Assembly (NCBI RefSeq): GCF_009711345.1
Contig: NZ_SMMA01000057.1
Coordinates: 26,952 to 90,951, forward strand
Origin: Pseudovibrio flavus
Lineage (GTDB): Bacteria; Pseudomonadota; Alphaproteobacteria; Rhizobiales; Stappiaceae
Length of the DNA: 64,000 nt
Direction: 5' to 3'
Shown here in pieces: positions 34,673-42,934 of this stretch (positions are counted from its first letter, which is position 1; each line of letters starts with the position of its first letter). The position numbers were made by a program, and so were the translations under genes. The notes beneath the pieces are model-generated. The model did not search any database. It saw nothing but the letters and a program-made list of their open reading frames with translations, and was not told where the DNA came from.

Positions 34673-34986
34673 GGTGCAGGTGTCCTTATCAAGCCCCCAC
34701 TATGTGCAATCTATAAGGGAGGCATTTAGCTGCTCCATTAATAGGCGTATAAATTATAGAGTTCAAGGCCCTGTCGGACATTTGATCAAGTTTAACTTTT
34801 ATGCCCTATAAATTTCAGCCATTCCCAACAACCGTTCAACTAGGGCGCTAAGGTATACTCTTGAAGACTGAATAAAAATGCTCACTAAATCAGCAACATG
34901 ACAGTTGAGGCTTGAACTTCTTTTGGTTGTGTACTTAATAAATTATTTACCGCTAGTCGAATGTTGATGAATAAAGGGTGTGACGA
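34673..34986. other. Gene-free region upstream of the resolvase
   Basis: About 310 AT-rich bases without a coding frame between the resolvase start and the next gene. Resolvase target sites normally lie here, but I cannot point to the subsites with confidence. Confidence 0.35.
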
Positions 34987-35226
34987 ATGGCAACGACAAT
35001 GTTTTTTGAGGAATACATTCGTGATCAAAACGGCAAGGGCACGCTGACTGTGGAGTTCGGGCGCTCGTCTTACTACGCAGGGTGCACATTAAAGGATGGT
35101 AGTGAGGGGGAGTCGAGTATCTATCTCAATGTGGACGGTAAGTTAGTAATAATGGATATAGAAACAGCAAAAAAGTTCGTGTCTGCTGCAGTGGATGTTG
35201 GGGAGTATTTTGGCTTGTTAGATTGA
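34987..35226 (+). CDS. Small hypothetical protein
   Basis: 79 residues, GGGTGTG upstream. Compact, acidic, beta-rich (TLTVEFGRSSYYAGCTL, SSIYLNVDGKLVIM) with a C-terminal helix. No signal or membrane part. Unknown family. It lies about 100 bases before the DUF2971 gene on the same strand. Confidence 0.55.
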   Translation: MATTMFFEEYIRDQNGKGTLTVEFGRSSYYAGCTLKDGSEGESSIYLNVDGKLVIMDIETAKKFVSAAVDVGEYFGLLD

Positions 35227-35324
35227 ACGTATTCGTTTTTAATGAGATTAACTATTTTAGTTAATGGAATATTATTGTGCTTACTGGTGTGGGTGGCGAT
35301 ATTGCGTGATTTTTGTTTTGTTCT

Positions 35325-36242
35325 ATGAGAGAAAATATTAGTTATATTGGTGGTTCGCACTTTAAGTACATGACAATGGAAACCGCAAAAAAAGTGCTCA
35401 GTAGTGGACAGCTTCGTTGGTCTTCGCCAGCGTTGTTCAATGACGTAGCGGACATACAGTTTGGTGCACCAGTTTCGGTTGTTGCTGAAGAACTTAAAAG
35501 CATAGTAGAAAAGCGGTTGCATGCGCTTTATTCAAATGCACACCTGTCGAGTACCGTTGCGCCTGAGATTACGAGGTTAATGCGTAGAGTAAAAATGCAA
35601 TACCCTAAGTTAAGTTTTGAGGAATTTTGCGATATATCAAGTAATTCAATCGAATATATTTGTAAGCTAGCCGAACTTGAATTTTCTGAATGTAAGGTCA
35701 AAATTGAGAAGCATCTTAAGACATTGAAAGTACTCTGTCTCACCGATGCGCCAGACCTTCCAAATATGTGGGGTTACTACGGTGACTCCCACAGAGGGGT
35801 CGTAATGGAGTTTGCCTCTGATCGGAAAGATAACTCCCATTGGAACAAAGCTATTGCCGTTAATTATGTAGATAGATTAGAGACTAAGCTCGGAGCACAC
35901 GCCGCATTGGAAGCTGCATTGGGCAATCGACTTGTCGATGGTTTGTTGATGAAGTCCTACTGTGCCTTAACGAAACACAAGAGTTGGGAGCATGAAAGAG
36001 AGAGGCGCTTTGTAGATCAAACGAACGTTACAGATGACTATGTTGATCTGCCTTTCAATCCAAACGAGCTGGTAGGAATATATTCGGGCTTTAGAGTAGA
36101 CCAAGATCAGGATTTTTCTACTCTTTTGCAAAGATATCCCAAAGCAAGACTTTACCGAATGGAGATGCAGAAAATGTCTCTAAAACCGGTACCTCAAGAA
36201 ACAACCTCTGATCACATAAAAAACGCTTTACAAAGCGCGTAA
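35325..36242 (+). CDS. DUF2971 family protein
   Basis: 305 residues from ATG 35325. Family features in order: HFKYMTMETAKKVLSSGQLRWSSPALFND near the start, VLCLTDAPDLPNMWGYYGDSHRGVVMEF in the middle (the M-W-x-x-Y-x-x-x-H-x-G core) and KSWEHERERRFV near the end. The activity is unknown. Genes of this family are frequent in islands and near defence genes, which fits its place just inside attR. Confidence 0.8.
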   Translation: MRENISYIGGSHFKYMTMETAKKVLSSGQLRWSSPALFNDVADIQFGAPVSVVAEELKSIVEKRLHALYSNAHLSSTVAPEITRLMRRVKMQYPKLSFEEFCDISSNSIEYICKLAELEFSECKVKIEKHLKTLKVLCLTDAPDLPNMWGYYGDSHRGVVMEFASDRKDNSHWNKAIAVNYVDRLETKLGAHAALEAALGNRLVDGLLMKSYCALTKHKSWEHERERRFVDQTNVTDDYVDLPFNPNELVGIYSGFRVDQDQDFSTLLQRYPKARLYRMEMQKMSLKPVPQETTSDHIKNALQSA

Positions 36243-36345
36243 GCCACTTCAGAATTTCTGCGGTTGGAAGGCTGGACCCTTCTAGTGTTTTGTTTTTGTT
36301 GGTTATTTGAGGTGTGGATCGCGCTGATTGTAAGAATTGAATCGG

Positions 36346-36371
36346 CCTATCAGCGGCACCACTTCTCTCAA
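36346..36371 (+). repeat. attR: right copy of the 26-bp direct repeat
   Basis: Identical to 23768-23793. It contains only the last 16 bases of tRNA-Thr, so this is the displaced partial copy and marks the right edge of the island. Confidence 0.92.
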
Positions 36372-36414
36372 AAAAATCTACAGAGTATTTGGCTTGGCCT
36401 TGGCGCTGGGAGTT

Positions 36415-36732
36415 TTATGCGTTTTCGGATGCGCTGAAGTCGTAATCGCGCTGAACTTCTGCAACGCGAATGCGGTAGGACTGGAACAGGCTATCGCGGC
36501 CCTTTGACTGGGCGAGATGGTGTTTAAGGTTTGCCTTCCATTCAGCAATCGCTGCTTCGCTCTCCCAAAAGGATAGGCTTAGAATTTTTCCTTGATTGGT
36601 GAGGCTTTCAAAGCGCTCGATGGAAATACAGCCATCCACTTGTTCCAGTTCTTTGCGTAAGGACGCTGCAATCTGCAAATACTCAGGCTTGCCTACAACT
36701 GTCGGGTACACTTCGAAAATTACGACGTGCAT
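36415..36732 (-). CDS. ABM-domain (antibiotic biosynthesis monooxygenase-like) protein
   Basis: 105 residues with the ferredoxin-like ABM pattern: a VVIFEVYPT strand, helix around LRKELEQVDGCISIERFES, and ILSLSFWESEAAIAEWKANLKHHLAQSKGR. Members include haem-degrading enzymes, quinol monooxygenases and stress-linked proteins. The role here is open. First gene beyond the island. Confidence 0.85.
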   Translation of the reverse strand: MHVVIFEVYPTVVGKPEYLQIAASLRKELEQVDGCISIERFESLTNQGKILSLSFWESEAAIAEWKANLKHHLAQSKGRDSLFQSYRIRVAEVQRDYDFSASENA

Positions 36733-36944
36733 AGATATCGCTCCAGATAAAAACTGCGCTCTTCTACACCATCGCAGAGGCTTGGGGTATTTGAAATTGG
36801 GTGCTGGAGCAGCCTGTCAAAGCAGGGCGCGTAGCGGTATTGGCGCACCTTATTGACTGCGAAAAGGCGTTTCTATTCAAAACTTAGGCTGCTGATGGTT
36901 GCCTTGTAAGGAGAGAGCAGGCGGCCTGCCTGCTCTCAAGCGTA

Positions 36945-37553
36945 TTAAAAATTGTAGGCTAGACCGGCAGTAAAGAGGTTTTGGGATCCTTCTATTTGGA
37001 AAGCTGAGGTTCCACTAAACTTAAAAGTCTCTTTGCTCATCTGAAGATGCTTGTAGTCGATACGTGCGGAGATATTGTTCGTAATCATCGCCTCAAAGCC
37101 TGCGCCAACGGCCAGCCCGATGTGCGTGTTGCGAGTAATTTCCGCATCGCTGAAGCGCTTAACTTCGTACTCGACGATACCTACACCTGCTGAAACATAA
37201 GGCAAAAACTCACCAGTATCGTAACCAAGTCGAACGGTGCCGATAGAATTCCATTTTGACGTAGATCGACTAAGGCCAGAACCAGACACGGCTTCATAAT
37301 CTGTGGCATTTATTTCAGCTTCCACGCCCACAACAATGTTATTGAAGCTGTGGTTGTAGCCCGCGAAGGCTCCTGCAATACGGGCGTGTATTGATCCTTT
37401 ATTTCCAACGGTGTCCTTGCCAGTAAATACGCCGTAGCCACCTTTTAGGCCAACATGCACGCCATCCCAGTTTCCCGAAGAAGATGGGCTATCTGCCAGT
37501 GCAATATTAGGGGCTAAGAGTGTAGTCGCGATTAAGGCATTCTTGATCATCAT
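36945..37553 (-). CDS. Outer-membrane beta-barrel protein (Omp25/31-like)
   Basis: 202 residues: signal peptide ending NIALA, then WDGVHVGLKGGYGVFTG, alternating strands with Gly/aromatic girdles and an aromatic C-terminal end GLAYNF, the sorting signal for outer-membrane assembly. It fits eight-stranded porin-family proteins common in Rhizobiales. Likely structural. Confidence 0.85.
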   Translation of the reverse strand: MMIKNALIATTLLAPNIALADSPSSSGNWDGVHVGLKGGYGVFTGKDTVGNKGSIHARIAGAFAGYNHSFNNIVVGVEAEINATDYEAVSGSGLSRSTSKWNSIGTVRLGYDTGEFLPYVSAGVGIVEYEVKRFSDAEITRNTHIGLAVGAGFEAMITNNISARIDYKHLQMSKETFKFSGTSAFQIEGSQNLFTAGLAYNF

Positions 37554-37988
37554 GAATCCGAACTCAAATTATTTACTGGTAAAAATATCAATGTAAAAAT
37601 ACGCATTTTGTGGTTAATGATCTCTTTAAACACGGGGCGTTGGCTGCAAAAGGCGGGGCAGGGCTGTGCAGCAGCTTTCGCTTTTCTACGAAAACCGCAA
37701 CGTCTTCGCCCTTCTGTTGACATTGTTCGAAGATTAGATCTGCCATACTAGTATTGTTTCGGGCTTGTTCATGATCGGCTGATGGGGAAGGTTAGGGCCT
37801 CGCATCTGCTAGCGGTGCATATGAAAGCCTCTAGGAAAACCAGCGTTCAAGGTTGCGTTTCGTATTACCGGCTCGCGTTAGGTAGGCCCACACTTACCTG
37901 TTTCCGCTTTCTGCTTCCCTTGCGGGTGCTTTCATGCATGAATTACAAAAGCGTGGCGGGGTAACCGTCCATATTCGGGAGACGATCC
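37554..37988. other. Intergenic region between divergent genes
   Basis: 435 bases with no supported gene. A 60-codon frame at 37782-37964 is probably chance. It should hold the promoters of the beta-barrel gene and of the oxidoreductase. Confidence 0.4.
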
Positions 37989-38984
37989 ATGACGACCAAA
38001 TGGGGTATTGTATCAACGGCCAAGATCGGGATGGAGAAGGTTATTCCTGGTCTGCTCAAGGCCAAGGGCGTTGAGGTTGCCGCCATTGCATCTCGTAGTC
38101 TTGAAAGCGCTCAAGCTGCGGCTGACAAGCTCGGAATTCCCAAAGCCTATGGTTCCTATGAGGAGCTGCTGAACGATCCTGAAATCGAGATCATCTACAA
38201 CCCGCTTCCCAACAATATGCATGTTCCGGTTACCTTGCAGGCGGTGGCTGCGGGCAAGCATGTGCTTTGTGAAAAGCCAATAGCGCTGGATGCCAAAGAA
38301 GCCGAACAGCTTCTGGACCTGCCAAAAGATCGCTTTGTGATGGAAGCGTTTATGGTGCGCTGTCATCCGCAGTGGCATCGTGCACGCGAGATTATCGAGT
38401 CTGGAGAGCTTGGCGATATTCGCGTTGTGCAGTCGGTCTTTGCATATAACAACATGGACGCAAACAACATTCGCAACCGCTTGGATGTTGGCGGCGGCGG
38501 ACTGATGGATATTGGCTGCTACCCGATTGTTGCAGGCCGCTTCTTCTTCGACAGTGACCCGATCCGCGCCATTTCGATGATTGATCGTGATCCTGAGTTT
38601 GGAACAGATCGGCTAACCTCAGGCTTGATTGATTTTGGCAATGGTCGCCGTCTTGACTTCACCGTGTCCACCCAGTCTGTGCCTTACCAGCGCTTGAACA
38701 TTCTGGGCACCAAGAAGCGCTTGGAACTGCTTATTCCATACAACGCGCCTCTTGGTGGAAAAACTGTGCTTCGTTTGGATGATGGCAAGGTGCTGGGTGA
38801 CGGCGCGATTGAAAGCGAAACCATTGCTGAAGCAGATCAGTACCAGCTGCAGGGCGAGCTGTTTGCCCGTGTTGTTCGCGGCGAAGAGGAGCTGCCATTT
38901 GGTACAGCTGACGCGGTGATGAACATGCGCGTTATTGATGCTCTGCTGCGCTCTGAAGCAACGGAGAAGTGGGAGCAGATCTAG
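37989..38984 (+). CDS. Gfo/Idh/MocA family oxidoreductase
   Basis: 331 residues, GGGAG upstream. An N-terminal Rossmann fold (WGIVSTAKIGMEKVIPGLL) and the hallmark YNPLPNNMH...GKHVLCEKPIAL with the catalytic Lys of EKP, then the C-terminal sheet domain. The enzyme uses NAD(P) to oxidise or reduce a sugar or dihydrodiol; similarity to glucose-fructose oxidoreductase/trans-dihydrodiol dehydrogenase types is likely. Single gene with its own terminator. Confidence 0.9.
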   Translation: MTTKWGIVSTAKIGMEKVIPGLLKAKGVEVAAIASRSLESAQAAADKLGIPKAYGSYEELLNDPEIEIIYNPLPNNMHVPVTLQAVAAGKHVLCEKPIALDAKEAEQLLDLPKDRFVMEAFMVRCHPQWHRAREIIESGELGDIRVVQSVFAYNNMDANNIRNRLDVGGGGLMDIGCYPIVAGRFFFDSDPIRAISMIDRDPEFGTDRLTSGLIDFGNGRRLDFTVSTQSVPYQRLNILGTKKRLELLIPYNAPLGGKTVLRLDDGKVLGDGAIESETIAEADQYQLQGELFARVVRGEEELPFGTADAVMNMRVIDALLRSEATEKWEQI

Positions 38985-39004
38985 TTAGCTCTTTTACGCA
39001 ATAG

Positions 39005-39039
39005 AAAAAGCCCTCATCCGCATGGTGAGGGCTTTTTTT
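39005..39039. terminator. Bidirectional terminator
   Basis: AAAAAGCCCTCA (39005-39016) pairs with TGAGGGCTTTTT (39026-39037), between the plus oxidoreductase gene and the minus phosphoribosyltransferase gene, with T-runs on both strands. Confidence 0.9.
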
Positions 39040-39040
39040 G

Positions 39041-40525
39041 TTACTCGCTCTGGCTAGGCCAAGAGCCTGCAACTTTCGCCGTTTTCATATGCTTTATGCC
39101 ATCTTGAGTGAGCTGGCGGATTTCATCAAACGTTTGTAGGCGGGTGATTTCACCGTCGAGGAAAACCGTTTGCAGCTGGTCTTCACGGCCTGCAAGGTCT
39201 TCAAAACGAATGGTTTCCATTATACCGCGCTCGTTCTTGATTACGGCCTGTCTGCCCGGACGGGAGAACTTTAGCCCTTCAAGAGACGTCGCCGGTTTTT
39301 TAAAGACATCACGCCACTCTCCATCAACACAGATGGCAGAAACCTTCATAGCAAAGCCAAAGGTATCGCGGTCCAGCTTTTGCAGCAGGCCAGCGCCCAT
39401 ACCGAAGGCCACATTGCCGATGGCAAGGTTCGCGCCCTTGAGTGCTTTGATTATGAGCGGGATGGTTTTCGGAGTAATACCATCACCCTGAATGACACGC
39501 ACTTTCTCGTTTAGAAGACGGTAGCCGCTTGGTGTTTGGGTAAAGCCGAACTTTGCTCCAATCGCCTCAATAACTTTTGGCAGCTGGGTGATTGGATCGC
39601 CGCTATCTGGACGAATGACGAGGAACCCATCCGTTCTGGAAAGGACCAGTTCCTTCAGTTGGTCGCCCCAGTAGCTCTCGATGGCGCGGAAAAGATCGTA
39701 ACTATCAGAAACGCAGGCGACCAAGCCACTTGGATACTGGCGCACTATATTTTCCATGGCGGAAGCTTCGCCTTCTGCGCCGCCCCAGCTTGTCATAGTG
39801 GCGTGCTCTGATGCAGGAATGGAAAAGCCTGCCATATCCGCACCGTAGTAGTTGCGGGCATAAACAAGGCCGGAAACAGTATCGGTGCCAAGAGCGGAGA
39901 TCAGGTGGGCGCAGCCGCCAATCCCAGCAGCTTCGCGGCTGGTGGTGCCGCGTGCACCAAAGTCATGTAGTTTGAACTCAACGCCCTCTGAAGAGCCATC
40001 GGTTTCCTGCATAGCCTCACGAAGTGCGTCGATACACGCTGTGGAGTTGGAGGCCACAGTGGTTGGATACCAGACGGAGCGCAGAATGCGGGTTTCAAGA
40101 AATGCTGGAAGCCAGAAAAGCTCTGGGTCTGTGTTGGTAATACGCAGCAGAGCTGTGCGAATGCCGCAGACGGTGCCTTCCGGCAGCGCATCGATTTTAA
40201 TTGGCAGCTTGCCGCCATGAACGGTTGCAATGCGCCGCCAGCCGTCTAGCGCCGTTTCAAAGCCGTGGGCACGGATGAATGGTTCGGCTTCATCAATAGC
40301 CTCTTCCGTTACGACTTGGCCTTGGAGCTTGGCCAGCTCCATTTGTAAGCCAAACATAACGGTGAAGTCCGTCGGGCCGTTGGGTTTGCGCGCTTCCACA
40401 TAGGCTGAGACATACTCTGTGCCCGGAGGGTACTGCACAAAGTGCGAGTATTTATAGCTATCTGTGTCCAGCAGGGGGTTGTTTTCGTCTACCGCGTTGG
40501 CAAAGAGTCCACGAGTGCTTGTCAT
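39041..40525 (-). CDS. nadV: Nicotinamide phosphoribosyltransferase (NAMPT/NadV type)
   Basis: 494 residues from ATG 40525. It makes nicotinamide mononucleotide from nicotinamide and PRPP, a one-step NAD salvage route. Family segments: LLDTDSYKYSHFVQYPP at the start, HDFGARGTTS, GTDTVSGL with the Asp that favours nicotinamide over nicotinate, and PASEHATM with the catalytic His. Nearly 500 residues is the NAMPT length, longer than nicotinate-specific PncB. Single gene. Confidence 0.92.
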   Translation of the reverse strand: MTSTRGLFANAVDENNPLLDTDSYKYSHFVQYPPGTEYVSAYVEARKPNGPTDFTVMFGLQMELAKLQGQVVTEEAIDEAEPFIRAHGFETALDGWRRIATVHGGKLPIKIDALPEGTVCGIRTALLRITNTDPELFWLPAFLETRILRSVWYPTTVASNSTACIDALREAMQETDGSSEGVEFKLHDFGARGTTSREAAGIGGCAHLISALGTDTVSGLVYARNYYGADMAGFSIPASEHATMTSWGGAEGEASAMENIVRQYPSGLVACVSDSYDLFRAIESYWGDQLKELVLSRTDGFLVIRPDSGDPITQLPKVIEAIGAKFGFTQTPSGYRLLNEKVRVIQGDGITPKTIPLIIKALKGANLAIGNVAFGMGAGLLQKLDRDTFGFAMKVSAICVDGEWRDVFKKPATSLEGLKFSRPGRQAVIKNERGIMETIRFEDLAGREDQLQTVFLDGEITRLQTFDEIRQLTQDGIKHMKTAKVAGSWPSQSE

Positions 40526-40690
40526 CAAGTTCCGCCCATTTAATTTCTGCTGTTACGGACACCGGTCGCGCACGGTTCCTTTGCGAAATGGCAGGACAAT
40601 AAGCCCTGCCAAGCACAAGTGGAAGCCCTCGGTATCCTATCCTTTTTGTCTACAGCACTCCATATCCCCCTCGTGAGCGCTGTTGCCCGC

Positions 40691-41836
40691 TTAGAGCGGG
40701 TTTTTATAGATGATGGAAGAATCTACCGTATTGATATCTCGCTTACCGCAGAGGGCCATGGTGATATCCATCTCCTGACGCAGAATTTCCAGTGCCCGCG
40801 TTACGCCAGCCTTACCGCCAGCGCCCAAGCCGTATAGGAACGGCCGGCCGATGTAAGTGCTTTGAGCACCAAGCGCTTTTGCACGCAGTATGTCCTGACC
40901 AGAGCGGATGCCGCTATCGAGGTGAATTTCCATGCGCCCGTCTACTGCTTCAACAATCTCTGGCAGAACCGTAATGGAAGACGGTGCGCCATCAAGCTGA
41001 CGGCCGCCATGGTTGGAAACGATCATTGCATCTGCGCCTGTTTCCAGCGCTTTAACAGCGTCTTCCTTGTCCAGAATGCCTTTGAGAATGACAGGGCCGC
41101 CCCAGCGTTCTTTGATCCACTCAACGTCTTTCCAGTTGAGCTGAGGATCAAACTGTTCGGCTGTCCATGAAGACAGTGAGGAAAGGTCGGAAACACCTTT
41201 TGCATGGCCCACAATGTTACCGAAAGAGCGGTTGCGGGTTTGCAGCATACCCATGCACCACGCCGGGCGTGTTGCCATCTGCCAGATGTGTTTTGGTGTG
41301 AATTTTGGCGGGGCAGAAAGCCCGTTGCGCAGGTCTTTATGGCGCTGTCCTAGGATTTGCAGGTCAAGGGTCAGGATCAATGCCGAACAGCCAACGGCCT
41401 TGGCGCGGTCAATCAGATCGCCAATGAAATCCTTGTCCTTCATCACATAGAGCTGGAACCAGAACGGCTTTGTTGTCTTCTCCGCGACAGCTTCCAGCGA
41501 GCAAATGCTCATGGTGGAAAGTGTGAAGGGTACGCCAAACTCTTCCGCTGCTTGTGCTGCAAGAATTTCACCGTCTGCGTGCTGCATGCCGGTCAGGCCG
41601 GTTGGCGCAAGAGCCACCGGCATCGAAACATCCTGCCCAATCATCTTGGTTGCGAGGTTTCGATTGGTCATATCTACGGCAATGCGTTGACGGAACTTGA
41701 TTTTCTCAAAATCGGATTCGTTGGACTTGTAGGTTCCCTCTGTCCATGAGCCGCTGTCTGCGTAGTCAAAGAACATTTTGGGCACGCGCCTACGGGCCTG
41801 TTTTTTTAAGTCTGCAATTTCCAGAAGGGGAGCCAT
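40691..41836 (-). CDS. lldD: FMN-dependent L-lactate dehydrogenase
   Basis: 381 residues from ATG 41836. It oxidises L-lactate to pyruvate at the membrane with electrons going to quinones. TIM-barrel of the alpha-hydroxy-acid oxidase family: LAPTGLTGMQHADGE, the FMN-binding Gln-Leu-Tyr in FWFQLYV, SNHGGRQLDG with the catalytic His and the following Arg, and HLDSGIRSGQD. It is separated by 162 bases from the NAMPT gene downstream and is divergent from the HutP gene. Confidence 0.93.
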   Translation of the reverse strand: MAPLLEIADLKKQARRRVPKMFFDYADSGSWTEGTYKSNESDFEKIKFRQRIAVDMTNRNLATKMIGQDVSMPVALAPTGLTGMQHADGEILAAQAAEEFGVPFTLSTMSICSLEAVAEKTTKPFWFQLYVMKDKDFIGDLIDRAKAVGCSALILTLDLQILGQRHKDLRNGLSAPPKFTPKHIWQMATRPAWCMGMLQTRNRSFGNIVGHAKGVSDLSSLSSWTAEQFDPQLNWKDVEWIKERWGGPVILKGILDKEDAVKALETGADAMIVSNHGGRQLDGAPSSITVLPEIVEAVDGRMEIHLDSGIRSGQDILRAKALGAQSTYIGRPFLYGLGAGGKAGVTRALEILRQEMDITMALCGKRDINTVDSSIIYKNPL

Positions 41837-42149
41837 GGACGTTTCCTTACAACCTTTCAGTATTAAGCTAAGCAATTGCACGGATCAGAGATATGTCAAG
41901 GGTAAACACCTAGGACTTTTGATGGGAGTGCGCAGCGCAGACTCAATAAAACTGATGAAATTGGCTTAAAGTCAGCCAAAACATGGTTGTCCGCATCCGT
42001 TAAGGTAGTTTGGCTACAAAACCGCGCAGGTGCGCCTGCTTTCCCCTAGTGCGGGTAGGGAGATGGCTCTACGAAGTAATCCAACTAACTGGCGCATTGC
42101 TTGAGCTCTTCTAATTTAGCGGTGCTGCGTTTCGGGACGCGTGCGGGGG
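41837..42149. other. Divergent promoter region between lldD and the hutP-like gene
   Basis: About 310 bases without a gene. It must hold the lldD promoter and the promoter of the malonate locus regulator. I see no clear -35/-10 pair. Confidence 0.35.
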
Positions 42150-42575
42150 ATGAAAGCGATGTATGTTTTTCCAGATAAAATAGGCAAAGTCGCCCTAATG
42201 GCGGCGATGACCTCCAAGGAGGAGGAGGGGGAGTTCAAGGCTTGGCTGGCTCAAACTCAGGAGTACAAAATCGGTATTACGGTCGTTTCAGGCTGTAAGT
42301 CACAGGTTTCAAAGTCCTTTGTTAAGTCGATGATCAACTGTGCTGTGCAGAACGAGGTTATCCATCACTGCACCGGGCATATTCATGCGGCGATCCATGC
42401 GGGCCTTGAGTGTTTGAAGGGACTCACTTCGGATGTTGCCGCTGAGTCGAGCTTGAAACTGAAAGTGGCTGTTGTTTCAGACAAAAAGTGGATCTGTGTA
42501 GTTGCCTACGGCGTTTCTGCCTACCATCCACTGACCAACCATGAGCGGGTTGGTATGGGGTTTATGCATATATAG
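42150..42575 (+). CDS. HutP-family RNA-binding antiterminator homologue
   Basis: 141 residues from ATG 42150 (ATG 42159 with GGGGG nine bases upstream is also possible). It aligns over its length with Bacillus HutP: His79 and His83 in HIHAAIHAGLECLKG match the metal-binding His pair of HutP (SHALYHATMEALHG), and His131 in NHERVGMGFMHI matches the third ligand (EHETFGVGINHI). HutP is activated by Mg2+ and histidine and binds mRNA to block a terminator. Here it heads the malonate genes, so control of that operon, perhaps by another ligand, is inferred. Confidence 0.82.
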   Translation: MKAMYVFPDKIGKVALMAAMTSKEEEGEFKAWLAQTQEYKIGITVVSGCKSQVSKSFVKSMINCAVQNEVIHHCTGHIHAAIHAGLECLKGLTSDVAAESSLKLKVAVVSDKKWICVVAYGVSAYHPLTNHERVGMGFMHI

Positions 42576-42934
42576 ACCCAGACCCAATGTTGACATTAGT
42601 CAATGGGGTCCTCTGGTAACCTATGGGAATCAATAGGTTACCAGCTTTTGGATACATCGTCTTATTATGTAATATATCTAATTGTTCGCTATCCATTATA
42701 ATCTAGAGTTATTAATCAGAGACGGAGGCGCTTAAGGCTAGCGTCCCCACAGTGTACTAGATCAACGAAAGTGTCGTGTGATCTAGAGAACCAAATCGCC
42801 AAAGTGAATAAGTGTCCACAGTGTGGCTTAACTAAGCTTAGACCGTAAATACGTTCTTGCTTGAACGGTGTTTGCTGTCTCGAGCGGCATGCTTTGCTTT
42901 AATGCATGGCATGACAGCTTAAGGCTGTAAGGTT
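42576..42934 (+). promoter_or_regulatory. Hairpin-rich leader of the malonate operon
   Basis: Three strong hairpins: TTGAC/GTCAA (42590-42603) extended by flanking CCC/GGG; TGGTAACCTAT (42614-42624) with ATAGGTTACCA (42633-42643), 11 bp perfect, followed by CTTTTGG; and CTAGATCA (42757-42764) with TGATCTAG (42779-42786), extended by ACGA/TCGT. Several NAG triplets are scattered around them. It has no coding frame. As the untranslated stretch between a HutP homologue and the operon it is the natural place for antitermination. Confidence 0.55.

Larger units (their letters stand above)
23768..36371. mobile_element. Integrated genomic island in tRNA-Thr(CGT), about 12.6 kb
   Basis: The element is bounded by the 26-bp direct repeats and enters the 3' end of tRNA-Thr, which stays intact. 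Its first genes include a tyrosine integrase. The content is lower in GC and gene-sparse compared with both flanks: RNase HI, a type III toxin-antitoxin locus, a Rha-like protein, exported proteins of unknown function, an IS6-family element, a serine resolvase and a DUF2971 protein. There are no structural phage or conjugation genes, so it looks like a degraded or satellite-type island. Confidence 0.9.

Noticed and set aside
40686-40705. Terminator-like CCCGC/GCGGG hairpin with T-run on the plus strand at the lldD stop
   Set aside because: Only five base pairs and no plus-strand gene upstream that would need it.
42614-42643. Perfect inverted repeat read as a DNA operator for a GntR-type regulator
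   Set aside because: The 8-base loop and 11-bp stem suit an RNA hairpin better, no GntR gene is nearby, and a HutP homologue is adjacent. It cannot be ruled out, so it is reported as a leader element only.
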